Assembly: GCA_000751555.1 (NCBI GenBank) | Contig: CCEZ01000012.1 | Coordinates: 1-64,000, forward strand | DNA length: 64,000 bases | Direction: 5' to 3' | Source: Anaerosalibacter massiliensis | Lineage (GTDB): Bacteria; Bacillota; Clostridia; Tissierellales; Sporanaerobacteraceae | Position numbers and translations under genes: made by a program | The notes under the pieces: generated by a model | Database searches by the model: none | Told to the model about the DNA's origin: nothing | What the model saw: the letters and a program-made list of their open reading frames with translations, nothing else | Part shown: one piece after another, positions 44,264 to 55,136 of the stretch | How positions within the stretch are numbered: position 1 is the first letter of the stretch | Layout: each line of letters begins with the position of its first letter

Positions 44264-46267
44264 TTGAATACAATTGCTTTAGTTGGAAACCCTAATAGCG
44301 GAAAAACTACTCTTTTTAATGCTCTTACTGGAACTAATCAACATGTAGGAAACTGGCCAGGAGTTACTGTGGAGAAAAAAGAAGGAATTCTTAATTTTAA
44401 GAACAAGAAATATAACATTGTAGATCTACCTGGCACTTATAGTTTAGGAGCATATTCTGAAGATGAGATTGTTGCAAGAGATTTTATTCTAAAAGATGAG
44501 CCAGATGTAGTTATAAATGTAGTAGATGCAACAAATATTGAGAGAAATCTATATCTTACTACTCAACTTTTAGAAATGGGAACAAAAGTTATTGTTGCCT
44601 TAAATATGATGGATGAGGCTAAGGAAAAAAATATATCTATAGATATAAAAAAGCTTTCAAAAGAATTAGGTGTACCTGTAGTAGCTACGATAGCTTCTAA
44701 AAAAAATGGTATAGAAAAATTAATTGAAGAGTCTATTAATATGATGAGTGCTGGTAATGTACCTCAAAATAAAATAAATTATGGAAAAGATATAGACAAT
44801 GAGATAAACAAACTGAAAGAAATCATAGAAAACTCTAATTTAAATACAGAATATCCATCAGAATGGATTGCTATTAAACTTCTTGAAGGTGATGAGTATA
44901 TATCTGAAATAACAGATAAAAATATTCTTAAAATAGCCCATGAAAGTGGTGATGCCATTGCCATTGCTGCTATGGAACCGGAACTTATAATAGTTGATAA
45001 AAGGTATGAATTTATCGGAAATATAGTTAATAAAACTGTTAAAAAACCTAAAGAAGAAATAATTACTAAATCAGATAAAATTGATAAAGTTTTAACTCAT
45101 AAATGGTTAGGTCTTCCTATATTTGCTCTGATAATGCTTATAGTTTATCAATTGACTTTTGCTATAGGAGAAGATATTCTCCAAGAAGGCTTAAATGCTG
45201 GAATGGAAACTTTTACAGCCTCTGTTGAATCCTTCCTTGTTAATGTAAATGCACCAGAGCTTTTAACTGCATTTATAACTGATGGGATTCTTGGTGGTGT
45301 AGGAGCTGTCATTGAATTTGTGCCATTGATAGCAGTTATGTATCTACTCCTTGGAATTTTAGAAGATAGTGGATATATGGCAAGAGCTGCCTATGTTATG
45401 GATAGAATAATGCGTTCCTTAGGATTACATGGAAAAACTTTTATTTCTATGTTAGTGGGAGTTGGATGTAATGTTCCCGGTATAATGGCTACAAGAACTT
45501 TAGATAGCAAAAAAGATAGAATGATTGCAATTTTAATAAATCCATTTATTTCTTGTGGAGCCAGATTACCTATATATTTAGTATTTATATCTGCATTCTT
45601 CCCTAAACATAAAGCTCTCATACTATTTTCCATATATGCATTTGGATTTTTAGTAGCTATAATTATGGGTAAGATATTTAGCAAAACATTGTTTGAAGGA
45701 GAGTCCTCTTATTTTGTTATGGAACTACCTCCTTATAGATTTCCAACTTTAAAAGGTACTCTTCTCAATATGTGGGATAAAGTAAGCTCTTTCTTAAAAA
45801 GAGCTGGTACTACGATATTTGCTGTTGTAACTGTACTTTGGATACTATCTGTTCTCCCTTATGGAGTTGAACCTTATAGTCAGTCTAGTATTTTAGGAAA
45901 AATAGGAACTGTTATTGCACCAATATTCAAACCTGCAGGTTTTGGGACATGGCAAGCTTCAGTAGGATTGTTTGCAGGGATTGTAGCCAAAGAAGCTGTT
46001 GTTGCAACATTGGGCATGGTATATGCAGGTGTTGAGGAAGGGGCTCAACTTGTTACAGCTATACAAGGAGCATTTACACCATTAAGTGCTCTATCATTCA
46101 TGATTATGACTTTACTTTATACACCATGTGCTGCAGTAATAGGTACTATTAGACGGGAGACAAATTCAACAAAATGGGCAGTATTTACAGCTCTTTATAC
46201 TTTTGCAGTAGGTTGGATAATTTCAGTAGCTATATTCCAAATCGGTGGATTATTTGGATTGAGTTAA
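44264..46267 (+). CDS. feoB: Ferrous iron transporter FeoB
   Basis: A 667-residue GTP-linked Fe(II) permease. The N-terminal G domain has GNPNSGKTTLFNAL (P-loop, about residues 8-21), DLPGTYSLGAYSEDE and NMMDEA; a helical spacer follows, then about ten membrane helices containing SCGARLPIYLVFISAF and LYTPCAAVIGTIRRE with GVGCNVPGIMATR (Gate motifs). AAGGAGG precedes the TTG start at 44264. Full length for the clostridial form. Confidence 0.96.
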   Translation: MNTIALVGNPNSGKTTLFNALTGTNQHVGNWPGVTVEKKEGILNFKNKKYNIVDLPGTYSLGAYSEDEIVARDFILKDEPDVVINVVDATNIERNLYLTTQLLEMGTKVIVALNMMDEAKEKNISIDIKKLSKELGVPVVATIASKKNGIEKLIEESINMMSAGNVPQNKINYGKDIDNEINKLKEIIENSNLNTEYPSEWIAIKLLEGDEYISEITDKNILKIAHESGDAIAIAAMEPELIIVDKRYEFIGNIVNKTVKKPKEEIITKSDKIDKVLTHKWLGLPIFALIMLIVYQLTFAIGEDILQEGLNAGMETFTASVESFLVNVNAPELLTAFITDGILGGVGAVIEFVPLIAVMYLLLGILEDSGYMARAAYVMDRIMRSLGLHGKTFISMLVGVGCNVPGIMATRTLDSKKDRMIAILINPFISCGARLPIYLVFISAFFPKHKALILFSIYAFGFLVAIIMGKIFSKTLFEGESSYFVMELPPYRFPTLKGTLLNMWDKVSSFLKRAGTTIFAVVTVLWILSVLPYGVEPYSQSSILGKIGTVIAPIFKPAGFGTWQASVGLFAGIVAKEAVVATLGMVYAGVEEGAQLVTAIQGAFTPLSALSFMIMTLLYTPCAAVIGTIRRETNSTKWAVFTALYTFAVGWIISVAIFQIGGLFGLS

Positions 46268-46289
46268 TTTTAAATCAGGAGGCGTGAGT

Positions 46290-46571
46290 ATGAGTGTTTT
46301 GGTTATAGGGGGAGATAATTTAGGTAATATAGAAAACAATCTAAAAGAAAAAGGATTTAATAGAATCACTCATATTACTGGGAGACGATCTAGAGAGCAA
46401 ACTTATAAGGTTCCTAAGGATACCGATGTAGTATTAATACTTACAGACTATGTAAATCATCAAACTAGCAAAAATGTTAAAAAGCAAGTTAAGAACTCTA
46501 AGTCTAAAGTCATCTTTTCTAAAAGATCATGGGCTTCTATTAGTAAATCTTTAAAAAGCTTCATCCGGTAA
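46290..46571 (+). CDS. DUF2325 domain protein
   Basis: A 93-residue protein (MSVLVIGGDNLGNIENNLKE, then ILTDYVNHQTSKNVKKQVKN) matching DUF2325, a Rossmann-like small family with a conserved DYVNH segment. Its role is unknown; inclusion in the feo operon, between feoB and feoC, suggests an iron- or redox-linked function. Start at ATG 46290 because AGGAGG is seven bases upstream. Confidence 0.8.
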   Translation: MSVLVIGGDNLGNIENNLKEKGFNRITHITGRRSREQTYKVPKDTDVVLILTDYVNHQTSKNVKKQVKNSKSKVIFSKRSWASISKSLKSFIR

Positions 46572-46588
46572 ATTAAGGAGATGATTAT

Positions 46589-46849
46589 ATGCTAATAGAT
46601 ATATTAAGAGAAATAAATAACATGAAAGCTTTTTCGAAGAAAGCTTTAGCATCTAAATTAAATACTAGTGAAAGCATGGTAGAACATCTTTTAATTCAAC
46701 TGCAAAGAATGGGATATGTTTCTGAAGAAAAAGTACCTAACGATTTCTGCAATAAAAAATGTGCAGGTTGTAATATAAATTGTTCTTTAAATATAGCAAA
46801 TACTTTAATTATTACAGATAAGGGAAAAAAGTTATTAGCAACTCAATAG
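46589..46849 (+). CDS. feoC: FeoC-like winged-helix regulator
   Basis: An 86-residue protein with a winged-helix N-terminus (FSKKALASKLNTSESMVEHL) and a C-terminal cysteine set, CNKKCAGC-NINC, that could carry an iron-sulfur cluster as in FeoC. It probably tunes FeoB activity or operon expression in response to iron/oxygen. AAGGAG before the ATG; last gene of the operon. Confidence 0.8.
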   Translation: MLIDILREINNMKAFSKKALASKLNTSESMVEHLLIQLQRMGYVSEEKVPNDFCNKKCAGCNINCSLNIANTLIITDKGKKLLATQ

Positions 46850-46899
46850 AAAATAATAAGAGAAGCGATTTATGTTTTATCGCTTCTCTTATTATTTTC
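46850..46899 (+). terminator. Terminator of the feo operon
   Basis: Twenty-base arms AAAATAATAAGAGAAGCGAT and ATCGCTTCTCTTATTATTTT with a short loop, right after the feoC stop. Confidence 0.9.
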
Positions 46900-47056
46900 T
46901 AACCTCTTTCTTACTTAAATTCTATAATTTTTCTAGAAATAAGATACTAATAATACACAAAATATTAAACACATTCATAATTTAAGTATAGGAGTCGTTT
47001 TATAAATTTAAAGATACTAGAATAATACTTTATATTAAAAGAAAGGGGGTTTTACT

Positions 47057-49339
47057 ATGATGAGAAAAATTTTCAGAAAAAAAAGAATGCTTTATCGATT
47101 CCTTATTTCTATTTGTTCAATTTTTATATTGTTATGCTCTTTTAATGTAGCACTAGCTATAAATATAAAACCTAATAATGACAACATGTGTATTGTAAAT
47201 GAAAAAACTAACAAATACAATAAACCTTCAAATGAACCTATAGGTAAAATAATAGAAAATAAGAAAACACAAAAAAACATTACTCCTGATAGTCAGAAAC
47301 AAAATTATACTATGTCTGATTTAAATAAGTTAAATTATAATGATTTAATAAAATTGCTAACAAGTATAAAAAGTACAGATATATTAGATCTTTTTAAATA
47401 TAGTACTGATGCTTATGAATTCTATAATGACAAAAATCGTATTGAGGCTCTTATTACCGCTTTATATGATAGAGGAAGCCAATTTACCTCTACAGATAAC
47501 AAAGGGATTCCTACTTTAGTTGAAGTTATAAGAGCAGGATTTTACTTGGGATTTTACCATGATGATTTGTCGTATTTAAATGAGAGAAATATGCACGATA
47601 AATGTATACCAGCTTTAATAGAAATTGAAAAAAATCCAAACTTTAAACTGGGAACTAATATACAAGATGAAATAGTTACATGCGTTGGTTTATTAATTTG
47701 GAATGGCTCTTGTAATGTTGAAGTAGTAAATAGCGCTACACCTATTTTAGAACAATTTATAGTGAACTTTTCCAAATATGCAAAGGAAAACTCTAAGGGA
47801 AAAGCAGTTTATAATATTATGCGTGGTATAGAATATGACATTTCTATGTACACAAACTACGAAGCAAAGATACCACCTAAAGATACTCAATGGTATAAAA
47901 AAATAGATTCTTTTATAAATAAATCAGGGGATATAGCCCTCATTGAAAAGCCTAGTTCAAATAGTGGATGGCTTATAAATAACGGGATCTTCTGTATATC
48001 AAGTTTAGGAAAGTTTCACACCGAGCCAGATAAAGGTTTACAAATCTTGACTAATGCTATGGACATACACCCATATTTAAGTGAACAATATTTAGAAGCT
48101 GCTAATGAAATAAATCGTAATTATAATGGGAAGAATTATGATGGAAAAAATATAGACATGAATAAACTTAGAAAAGAAGCCAGAGATAAATATTATCCTA
48201 TGACCTATACTTTTGATGATGGGAAAATCATAATAAAAACTGGTGATAAAATACGTAAAGATAAAATAAAGAGACTTTATTGGGCTTCTAAAGAAGTAAG
48301 TGCTCAATACTTTCGATCAGTAGACACGGATGAACCTTTAGAATCAGGTAATCCAGATGATATATTAACCATGATAATATATAATAACCCAGAAGAATAT
48401 CAACTAAATAGAATAATAAACGAACTAGATACAAATAACGGCGGTATTTATATAGAAAGACAAGGAACTTTCTATACTTATGAAAGAACTCCTAAAGATA
48501 GTATATATACTTTAGAAGAACTTTTTAGACATGAATTTACTCATTATTTACAAGGTAGATATCTAGTACCTGGAATGTGGGGAGAATCTGAAATATATAA
48601 AAATAATAGGTTAACTTGGTATGAAGAAGGTGGAGCTGAATTTTTTGCTGGTTCTACAAGAACTTCAGGTGTATTACCTAGAAAATCTATTGTAAGTAAT
48701 ATTGTTAATACTAAGTCTTCTGAAAGATACACTTTATCTAAAGTTTTAAGTTCAACCTATAATGATGGGTTTGAGTTTTATATCTACTCCTGTATATTTA
48801 TGGACTATTTATACAGAAAAGATTTATATATATATGATAGATTAGCTAATTATATTAAAGATAATGATATAAAATCTTTCGATAATTATATTAAAACTTT
48901 AAGTAATAATTACTCATTAAATGAGCAGTATCAAAACCACATGCAGCGTTTAATCAATAATTATAATAATATGACAACTCCTCTAGTATCTGACGATTAT
49001 TTAATTGAACATCCTTATAAAAATTCTTCTGAAATATGCTCTGAAATTTCTTCTGTAGCTAAATTAAGCAATGTTACTTTTACAGAGGAAAAATCTCAAT
49101 TCTTCAATACCTTTACTCTTCGTGGAACGTATACTGGAGATTATTATCAAGGAAAACTTAATGACATGACTAAGATGAATAATATAGTAGATAGTAATTT
49201 AAAAACTTTAGAAAACTATAATTGGAGTGGATATAAAACATTAACTTGTTATTTCACTAATTATAGATTAGATTCTAATTACAACTATCAATTTGATGTA
49301 ATATTTCATGGTTTCCTCCCAAACCAAAATAATAACTAA
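47057..49339 (+). CDS. Secreted collagenase, peptidase family M9
   Basis: A 760-residue extracellular metalloprotease that cleaves native collagen. A signal peptide (basic MMRKIFRKKRMLYR, then ISICSIFILLCSFNVALA, cleavage near residue 37) is followed by a prodomain, the M9N activator region (to about 350) and the peptidase domain with zinc site HEFTHYLQGRY (His492, Glu493, His496) and the third ligand Glu524 in WYEEGGAEFFAGSTRTSG. It ends after the helper domain: no PKD-like or collagen-binding domains are present, unlike ColG or ColH. ATG follows AAAGGGGG. Confidence 0.92.
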   Translation: MMRKIFRKKRMLYRFLISICSIFILLCSFNVALAINIKPNNDNMCIVNEKTNKYNKPSNEPIGKIIENKKTQKNITPDSQKQNYTMSDLNKLNYNDLIKLLTSIKSTDILDLFKYSTDAYEFYNDKNRIEALITALYDRGSQFTSTDNKGIPTLVEVIRAGFYLGFYHDDLSYLNERNMHDKCIPALIEIEKNPNFKLGTNIQDEIVTCVGLLIWNGSCNVEVVNSATPILEQFIVNFSKYAKENSKGKAVYNIMRGIEYDISMYTNYEAKIPPKDTQWYKKIDSFINKSGDIALIEKPSSNSGWLINNGIFCISSLGKFHTEPDKGLQILTNAMDIHPYLSEQYLEAANEINRNYNGKNYDGKNIDMNKLRKEARDKYYPMTYTFDDGKIIIKTGDKIRKDKIKRLYWASKEVSAQYFRSVDTDEPLESGNPDDILTMIIYNNPEEYQLNRIINELDTNNGGIYIERQGTFYTYERTPKDSIYTLEELFRHEFTHYLQGRYLVPGMWGESEIYKNNRLTWYEEGGAEFFAGSTRTSGVLPRKSIVSNIVNTKSSERYTLSKVLSSTYNDGFEFYIYSCIFMDYLYRKDLYIYDRLANYIKDNDIKSFDNYIKTLSNNYSLNEQYQNHMQRLINNYNNMTTPLVSDDYLIEHPYKNSSEICSEISSVAKLSNVTFTEEKSQFFNTFTLRGTYTGDYYQGKLNDMTKMNNIVDSNLKTLENYNWSGYKTLTCYFTNYRLDSNYNYQFDVIFHGFLPNQNNN

Positions 49340-49363
49340 ATTAATATATATTTATTTACAAAC

Positions 49364-49407
49364 AAAAAGAAAAGAAATTCTTTATTTAAAACAATTTCTT
49401 TTCTTTT
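49364..49407 (+). terminator. Terminator of the collagenase gene
   Basis: Arms AAAAAGAAAAGAAATT and AATTTCTTTTCTTTTT followed by Ts, directly after the stop. Confidence 0.85.
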
Positions 49408-49417
49408 TTACACAGCT

Positions 49418-49640
49418 TTATTTAAAATATGCTGCTATTCCTTTATAAATTCCCTCAGCTATATCTTCTCTAGTTTGCTGTCTTCTTCATTTCCACTTGA
49501 GTTTTTAATGCATTTAACTCTTCTGATTTATTATCTTTTTCAACTAATTGTTTTTCCCCAACTGTTTCCTCTTCCAAAGCATCTTTTTCTGGAACATTTT
49601 CTACTTCTTCTACATTTTCTTCTATTTCTCACCTCCCCTT
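49418..49640 (-). pseudogene. Remnant of a cell-wall amidase gene
   Basis: Minus strand: a Glu-rich linker frame (ENVEEVENVPEKDALEEETV onward to KKTAN-stop) and, after a frameshift, TREDIAEGIYKGIAAYFK-stop, which resembles the C-terminal tail of N-acetylmuramoyl-L-alanine amidases. The catalytic domain is missing. A GGGGAGG ribosome-like site lies near 49637. Confidence 0.4.
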
Positions 49641-49860
49641 ATTTTATGTTATAATATTTTCACAGGAATAACGTAACTTTTTGTTAAATCTGTTCCTATT
49701 ATGTATTTTCATGGAAACAAGTTCACGTTTACTTAATTTAATAAGCGATTTTTTGGAATAACTGGAACCACCTACTTTAATTTTTAATAGTAAATGTTGA
49801 ATTTTTTCATATTTCCAAATATAATTAAGGTAATAAAATAATTTTAAAAGGAGATTGGAC

Positions 49861-51315
49861 ATGACCAATATTGATTGGAAAGATAAAAAGAACTTGACAA
49901 TGCTTGCAGACTTTTATGAATTTACTATGGCTAATGGTTATTTTGAATATGATATGGAGGACAAAATAGCCTATTTTGATATGTTTTTTAGATCCATCCC
50001 TGACAATGGTGGATTTGCTATAATGGCAGGAGTAGAACAGCTTATTGGGTACTTGAAAAATTTAAAATTTAACGATGAAGATATTGAATATTTTAGAAGT
50101 AAAAATCTCTTTAGTGAAGGATTTTTAGATTACTTAAAAAACTTTAAATTTGAATGTGATGTTTGGGCTATTCCTGAGGGTACCCCTATATTTCCACATG
50201 AACCAATAGTTACAGTTAGAGGGCCTATAATACAAGCTCAGATAGTTGAAACTATGATTTTATTAACTATTAATCACCAAAGTCTTATCGCTACCAAAGC
50301 CAATAGAATAGTTAGAGCAGCTAAAGGTAGAGCTGTCATGGAATTTGGTTCTCGTAGAGCCCAAGGATATGAAGGAGCTATTTTAGGAGCTAGAGCTGCT
50401 TATATTGGTGGATGTATAGGTACAGCTTGTACTATTGTTGATAGAGATTTTGATGTTCCTGCTTTAGGAACAATGGCTCATAGTTGGATACAAATGTTCC
50501 CTACTGAATTAGAGGCTTTTAAAGCATATGCAAAATTATATCCTGATAGTTGCGTTCTTTTAGTAGATACTTACAATGTTTTAGAGTCTGGAGTTCCAAA
50601 TGCTATTAAAACATTTAAAGAAGATGTGGTACCTAAGGGCTATAGACCAAAGGGAATTAGAATAGATAGTGGAGATATTGCCTACCTTTCAAAGGAAGCA
50701 AGAAAAATGCTTGATGAAGCTGGATTTGAAGATTGTCCTATTGTAGCTAGCAGTTCCCTTGATGAATATGTTATTAGAGAACTTTTAAGTCAAGGAGCCA
50801 AAATAGATTCCTTTGGAGTTGGAGAAAGACTTATTACAGCTAAATCCGAACCAGTATTTGGAGGAGTTTATAAATTATCGGCTGTAGAGGAAAATGAACA
50901 AGTAGTGCCTAAAATAAAAGTTAGTGAAAATGTTGGTAAGATTACTATACCTGGATTTAAACAAGTATATAGGTTATTTGACAAATGTAGCGGAAAAGCC
51001 ATAGCAGATGTTATTGCACTTTATGACGAAACTATAGATGATTCTAAACCATATGAAATATTCCATCCTTTATATACTTGGAAACGTAAGACTATAACTA
51101 ATTTCTATGCAAAAAAACTTTTAGTTAAAATATTTGATGGTGGAGAGTCTGTATATGAAAGTCCAAATATAGAGGAAATAAAGAACTATTGTAATGAGCA
51201 AGTAGGAACACTTTGGGAAGAGGTACTTCGCTTTGAAAAACCTCATAAATATTTTGTGGACTTATCAAAACCTTTATGGGATATTAAAAATAAATTATTA
51301 GAAAAACATAGATAG
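49861..51315 (+). CDS. pncB: Nicotinate phosphoribosyltransferase
   Basis: A 484-residue enzyme of NAD salvage that joins nicotinate and PRPP (with ATP). Marks: LADFYEFTMANGYFEYDMED at the N-terminus, FGSRRAQGYEGAILGARAAY (PRPP region), GTMAHSWIQMFPTELEAFKA (catalytic His), LLVDTYNVLESGVPNAI and RIDSGDIAYLSKEARKMLDE. ATG 49861 has AAAAGGAG upstream. Single-gene unit with own terminator. Confidence 0.96.
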   Translation: MTNIDWKDKKNLTMLADFYEFTMANGYFEYDMEDKIAYFDMFFRSIPDNGGFAIMAGVEQLIGYLKNLKFNDEDIEYFRSKNLFSEGFLDYLKNFKFECDVWAIPEGTPIFPHEPIVTVRGPIIQAQIVETMILLTINHQSLIATKANRIVRAAKGRAVMEFGSRRAQGYEGAILGARAAYIGGCIGTACTIVDRDFDVPALGTMAHSWIQMFPTELEAFKAYAKLYPDSCVLLVDTYNVLESGVPNAIKTFKEDVVPKGYRPKGIRIDSGDIAYLSKEARKMLDEAGFEDCPIVASSSLDEYVIRELLSQGAKIDSFGVGERLITAKSEPVFGGVYKLSAVEENEQVVPKIKVSENVGKITIPGFKQVYRLFDKCSGKAIADVIALYDETIDDSKPYEIFHPLYTWKRKTITNFYAKKLLVKIFDGGESVYESPNIEEIKNYCNEQVGTLWEEVLRFEKPHKYFVDLSKPLWDIKNKLLEKHR

Positions 51316-51321
51316 AAAGAT

Positions 51322-51350
51322 AAAAAATCCTAGTGAACTAGGATTTTTTT
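51322..51350. terminator. Terminator between pncB and the V-ATPase operon
   Basis: Hairpin AAAAAATCCTAGT/ACTAGGATTTTTT, usable on both strands for the converging genes. Confidence 0.8.
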
Positions 51351-51963
51351 ATTTTTTGCCTTTTACTCTCTTTAGCCTAAAAAAGTCTTCTCTTTCCTTC
51401 TCCTCTAATACTTCTTCAATAGATTTTATCTCCATTTCATATTTAGGAATTTGAATCTTTTCTAGGGCATTAGCTCTTTTTTGAGTTTTTTCTATTTCCG
51501 TAGCCAATTTATAAACGGAATTTTCTATTTCTGCTAATTCGTAAATAAGATATCTTATATTCACAAATGATAGTACTGCCATGTCAAAAGCAGGATTGGT
51601 TCTGAAAAAACCATATTCTGTAGAAAAAGGTCTTTTCTCATATTCTATATAAGGAATCTCTACTCCCATAATACTTTTAAAAAGTATCTCAAAATCTTCT
51701 TCTTTCTCTAAAGACATAGCTATCTTTTCAACTGATTCTGAACCCATAGTTATATTAGCAAATTGTAATTTTTTATAAGCTTCTTGAAAACTTGTATTTA
51801 TTTCTTCTTCTATTCTATTAGCCTTTTCAATTAAAGCCATCATTTCCTTTATCAAAACTGTTCTTTTTTTATCTAAAAGTTCATAACCTTTTTTTGAAAA
51901 CTCTAGAGAACTTTTAGCTTTAATCAAATTAGCCTTTGTAGGAGTTATCTTATACATTGGCAT
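51349..51963 (-). CDS. ntpD: V-type ATPase subunit D
   Basis: A 204-residue coiled-coil central-shaft subunit (ITPTKANLIKAKSSLEFSKK at the start; KRANALEKIQIPKYEMEIKS at the end) that rotates inside the A3B3 head. Last gene of the operon; short gap to ntpB. Confidence 0.93.
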   Translation of the reverse strand: MPMYKITPTKANLIKAKSSLEFSKKGYELLDKKRTVLIKEMMALIEKANRIEEEINTSFQEAYKKLQFANITMGSESVEKIAMSLEKEEDFEILFKSIMGVEIPYIEYEKRPFSTEYGFFRTNPAFDMAVLSFVNIRYLIYELAEIENSVYKLATEIEKTQKRANALEKIQIPKYEMEIKSIEEVLEEKEREDFFRLKRVKGKK

Positions 51964-51967
51964 ATTA

Positions 51968-53350
51968 TCACCTGTTTTTTAAATATTTTTCTATTAATTT
52001 AGAATCTAATCTATCTAATTCCTCTACAGGTAAAATTGACAATAGTTCCCAACCTATATTTAAAGTATCTTCCATATCCCTATTTTCATTGAAATCTTGT
52101 TTTACAAATTTATCTTCAAACTGTCTACCAAATTCTAAGTATTTTTTATCCCTATCTGGCAAATCATCTTCTCCTATTATTTGAGCAAGAGATCTTACCT
52201 CTTGAACTTTTGAATAGGAAGAAAATAGCTGGTTTGCTACATCTGGATGATCTTCTCTAGTAAATCCTTCTCCTATACCATCTTTCATTAGCCTTGAAAG
52301 TGATGGTAAAACATTTATAGGTGGGTAAATATTCTTTTGATACAATTCTCTAGAAAGAACTATTTGTCCTTCTGTTATATAACCTGTTAAATCTGGAATA
52401 GGATGAGTAATATCATCATTAGGCATAGTAAGTATAGGGATTAATGTAATAGAACCAACTTTATCTTTAAGCATTCCAGCCCTTTCATATAAGCTTGCCA
52501 AATCTGAATAAAGATATCCTGGGTATCCTCTTCTACTTGGTACTTCTTCTCTTAAAGAAGAGATTTCCCTTAACGCCTCTCCATAACTTGTAATATCAGT
52601 CATTATAACTAATACATGCATATTTTCCTCAAAAGCTAAATATTCTGCTGCTGTAAGAGCAGACCTTGGAGCTATAATCCTTTCCATAATAGGATCATCT
52701 GCATAATTTATATACATAACTACTCTATCTAATACATGAGATTTCCTAAAAGTTTCCCTAAAAAAATGGGCCTCATCATGTCTAACTCCCATAGCCGCAA
52801 ATATTATTCCGAATTTCACCTTTTCTCCATCTTTAGACTTTATCTTTGCCTGTCTTACAATTTGAGCTGCTAATTCATTATGTGGAAGACCATTACCAGA
52901 AAATATAGGTAATTTTTGTCCCCTTATCAATGTCATAAGTCCATCTATAGATGAAATACCTGTTTGAATATAATCTCTTGGGTATTCTCTTGCCACTGGA
53001 TTTATAGGCCTTCCATTTACATTGTAACTTTCTTTAGAATATATTTCACCCATTCCATCAATAGGACCTCCTATTCCATTAAAAGTTCTTCCTAAAATAT
53101 CCTTTGATAAGGATATTTCAAAAGGCTTACCCTTAAAATTTACTTTGGTGTTTTTAGTAGATATATCTGTTGTGGAACCAAATACCTGAACTACCACACT
53201 ATTTTCCTCGACCTTTATAACTCTACCGAGCTTTTTGTTTCCTTCACTGTTTTCTATTTCTACCACTTCTCCATAGCCTACATCATGAGTATCTGAAAGT
53301 TCAATTAATGCTCCTTCAATTCTGTCTAATTGTAAATACTCCCTTTTCAT
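51968..53350 (-). CDS. ntpB: V-type ATPase subunit B
   Basis: A 460-residue non-catalytic nucleotide-binding head subunit. [12 protein letters not shown] region, [15 protein letters not shown] in place of a full Walker [40 protein letters not shown] are the V-B hallmarks. Start at 53350 after GAGGTAG; an extension to 53383 overlaps ntpA and lacks a ribosome site. Confidence 0.95.
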   Translation of the reverse strand: MKREYLQLDRIEGALIELSDTHDVGYGEVVEIENSEGNKKLGRVIKVEENSVVVQVFGSTTDISTKNTKVNFKGKPFEISLSKDILGRTFNGIGGPIDGMGEIYSKESYNVNGRPINPVAREYPRDYIQTGISSIDGLMTLIRGQKLPIFSGNGLPHNELAAQIVRQAKIKSKDGEKVKFGIIFAAMGVRHDEAHFFRETFRKSHVLDRVVMYINYADDPIMERIIAPRSALTAAEYLAFEENMHVLVIMTDITSYGEALREISSLREEVPSRRGYPGYLYSDLASLYERAGMLKDKVGSITLIPILTMPNDDITHPIPDLTGYITEGQIVLSRELYQKNIYPPINVLPSLSRLMKDGIGEGFTREDHPDVANQLFSSYSKVQEVRSLAQIIGEDDLPDRDKKYLEFGRQFEDKFVKQDFNENRDMEDTLNIGWELLSILPVEELDRLDSKLIEKYLKNR

Positions 53351-53363
53351 ATTATCTACCTCT

Positions 53364-55136
53364 CTATTTAGAGTATTTTTCATCTAAACTATTATAGAAA
53401 TCATCTATTTGTCTATTTAGTTCATCTATTCCCTCTAGATTATTATTTGGAATAGTATATTTCATTTTAGTAATATCTTCAAATAATTTACTATCTTTAA
53501 TCTGAGAAATAGGTATTCCCATTTTTACTGAACCCAATGTTCTTTCATAAAGATGATCTATTGCTTTTAACATTTCTATTTGTTTTCTTAACGGTACAAA
53601 TGTATCTTCACTGTGAAAAGCATTTTGTTGTAAGAATCCTATCTTTATTATTCTTGAAATCTCAAGTACTAATCTTTCTTCATCTGGAAGTACATCCTCC
53701 CCTACTAATAAAACTAAATCCTTAAGTCTAGCCTCTTCATATAAGAGCCTTAACATTTTAGCACGGAGTTCTTTAACATCCTCATTTAATTCCCTGTTAT
53801 AGAAACCTTTGAGTGCTTCTATATATCCACTATAACTTGTAAGCCAGTTAACAGATGGATAATGTCTAGAATATGCTAACTCCCTGTCAAGGGCTAAAAA
53901 TACATTTACAAATCTCTTAGTATTTTCTGTAACAGGTTCTGAAAAGTCTCCACCTGCAGGAGATACAGCCCCTATAATAGTTACCGATCCTTCTGTATCA
54001 TTAAAATTTTTCACATATCCTGCCCTTTCATAAAATTCTGCAAGTCTAGTAGGCAAATAAGCAGGATAACCTTCCTCTGCTGGCATCTCTTCCAACCTTC
54101 CAGAAATCTCCCTTAAAGCTTCAGCCCATCTAGAAGTAGAATCTGCCATTATAGCTACATGATATCCCATATCCCTAAAATACTCAGCTATAGTTATTCC
54201 AGTATAAATACTAGCTTCCCTAGCGGCTACAGGCATATTTGATGTATTGGCTATTAGAACTGTTCTTTCCATAATAGGCTTATTAGTTTTTGGATCGATC
54301 AACTTGGGAAAATCCTCTAATACTTCTGTCATCTCATTTCCTCTTTCTCCACAACCTATATATACTATAATATCTGCATCAGACCATTTTGCTAATTGAT
54401 GTTGAGTCATAGTCTTCCCTGTCCCAAAACCTCCAGGAATAGCAGCTGTTCCACCTTTAGCAATAGGAAAAAATATATCTAATACCCTCTGTCCTGTAAT
54501 GAGAAGCCTATCTATTGGAAGTCGTTCCTTAACTGGTCTTGGGGTTCTAATAGACCACTCCTGATACATTTTTAATGAATGGATTCTTCCCTTTTTATCC
54601 TCTACCACCACTAGTTCTTCTTCTATGGAATATTTACCACTTTCCTTAGCTTCAACAACCTTTCCTTTAACTCCAAAAGGTACTATTAACTTGTGGGTAA
54701 TAAGAGAAGTTTCCTCTACACTTCCATAAACCTCTCCTTCACTTATAAAATCTCCTATATCAACCAAAACATTTACTTCCCATGTTTTTTCTTCATCAAG
54801 AGATATAAGACCTATACCTTCTGGTATAAAGCTTCCAAAATCATTATTTATCTTTTTTAATGGTCTTTCTATACCATCAAACATATTTCCAAGAATTCCT
54901 GGCCCTAATTTAAGACTTAAAGGCTTTCCTGTAGATACAATCTTCTCGCCTTTTTTCAATCCTTCTGTCTCTTCATATACCTGTATAATTCCTGTATCCC
55001 TATCAATAGATATAACTTCACCTATAAGCTTCTTTTCACCAACTAATACCATTTCACGCATTTTAAATCCTGTCATATCTACTCCCCTAATAACAGGTCC
55101 ATTTATCATACTTACTTTGCCTACTATATTAGTCAA
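53364..55136 (-). CDS. ntpA: V-type ATPase catalytic subunit A
   Basis: A 590-residue catalytic subunit hydrolysing or making ATP. Walker [12 protein letters not shown] (near 235), the V-type non-homologous insert (about 110-190), [39 protein letters not shown] are present. TTG start at 55136 after AGGTGATATCC; it overlaps the ntpE stop by eight bases, implying coupled translation. Confidence 0.95.
   Translation of the reverse strand: MTNIVGKVSMINGPVIRGVDMTGFKMREMVLVGEKKLIGEVISIDRDTGIIQVYEETEGLKKGEKIVSTGKPLSLKLGPGILGNMFDGIERPLKKINNDFGSFIPEGIGLISLDEEKTWEVNVLVDIGDFISEGEVYGSVEETSLITHKLIVPFGVKGKVVEAKESGKYSIEEELVVVEDKKGRIHSLKMYQEWSIRTPRPVKERLPIDRLLITGQRVLDIFFPIAKGGTAAIPGGFGTGKTMTQHQLAKWSDADIIVYIGCGERGNEMTEVLEDFPKLIDPKTNKPIMERTVLIANTSNMPVAAREASIYTGITIAEYFRDMGYHVAIMADSTSRWAEALREISGRLEEMPAEEGYPAYLPTRLAEFYERAGYVKNFNDTEGSVTIIGAVSPAGGDFSEPVTENTKRFVNVFLALDRELAYSRHYPSVNWLTSYSGYIEALKGFYNRELNEDVKELRAKMLRLLYEEARLKDLVLLVGEDVLPDEERLVLEISRIIKIGFLQQNAFHSEDTFVPLRKQIEMLKAIDHLYERTLGSVKMGIPISQIKDSKLFEDITKMKYTIPNNNLEGIDELNRQIDDFYNSLDEKYSK

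Noticed and set aside
47092..48732. Minus-strand frames of 60-73 codons inside the collagenase gene
   Set aside because: Antisense shadows without ribosome sites in an AT-rich gene.
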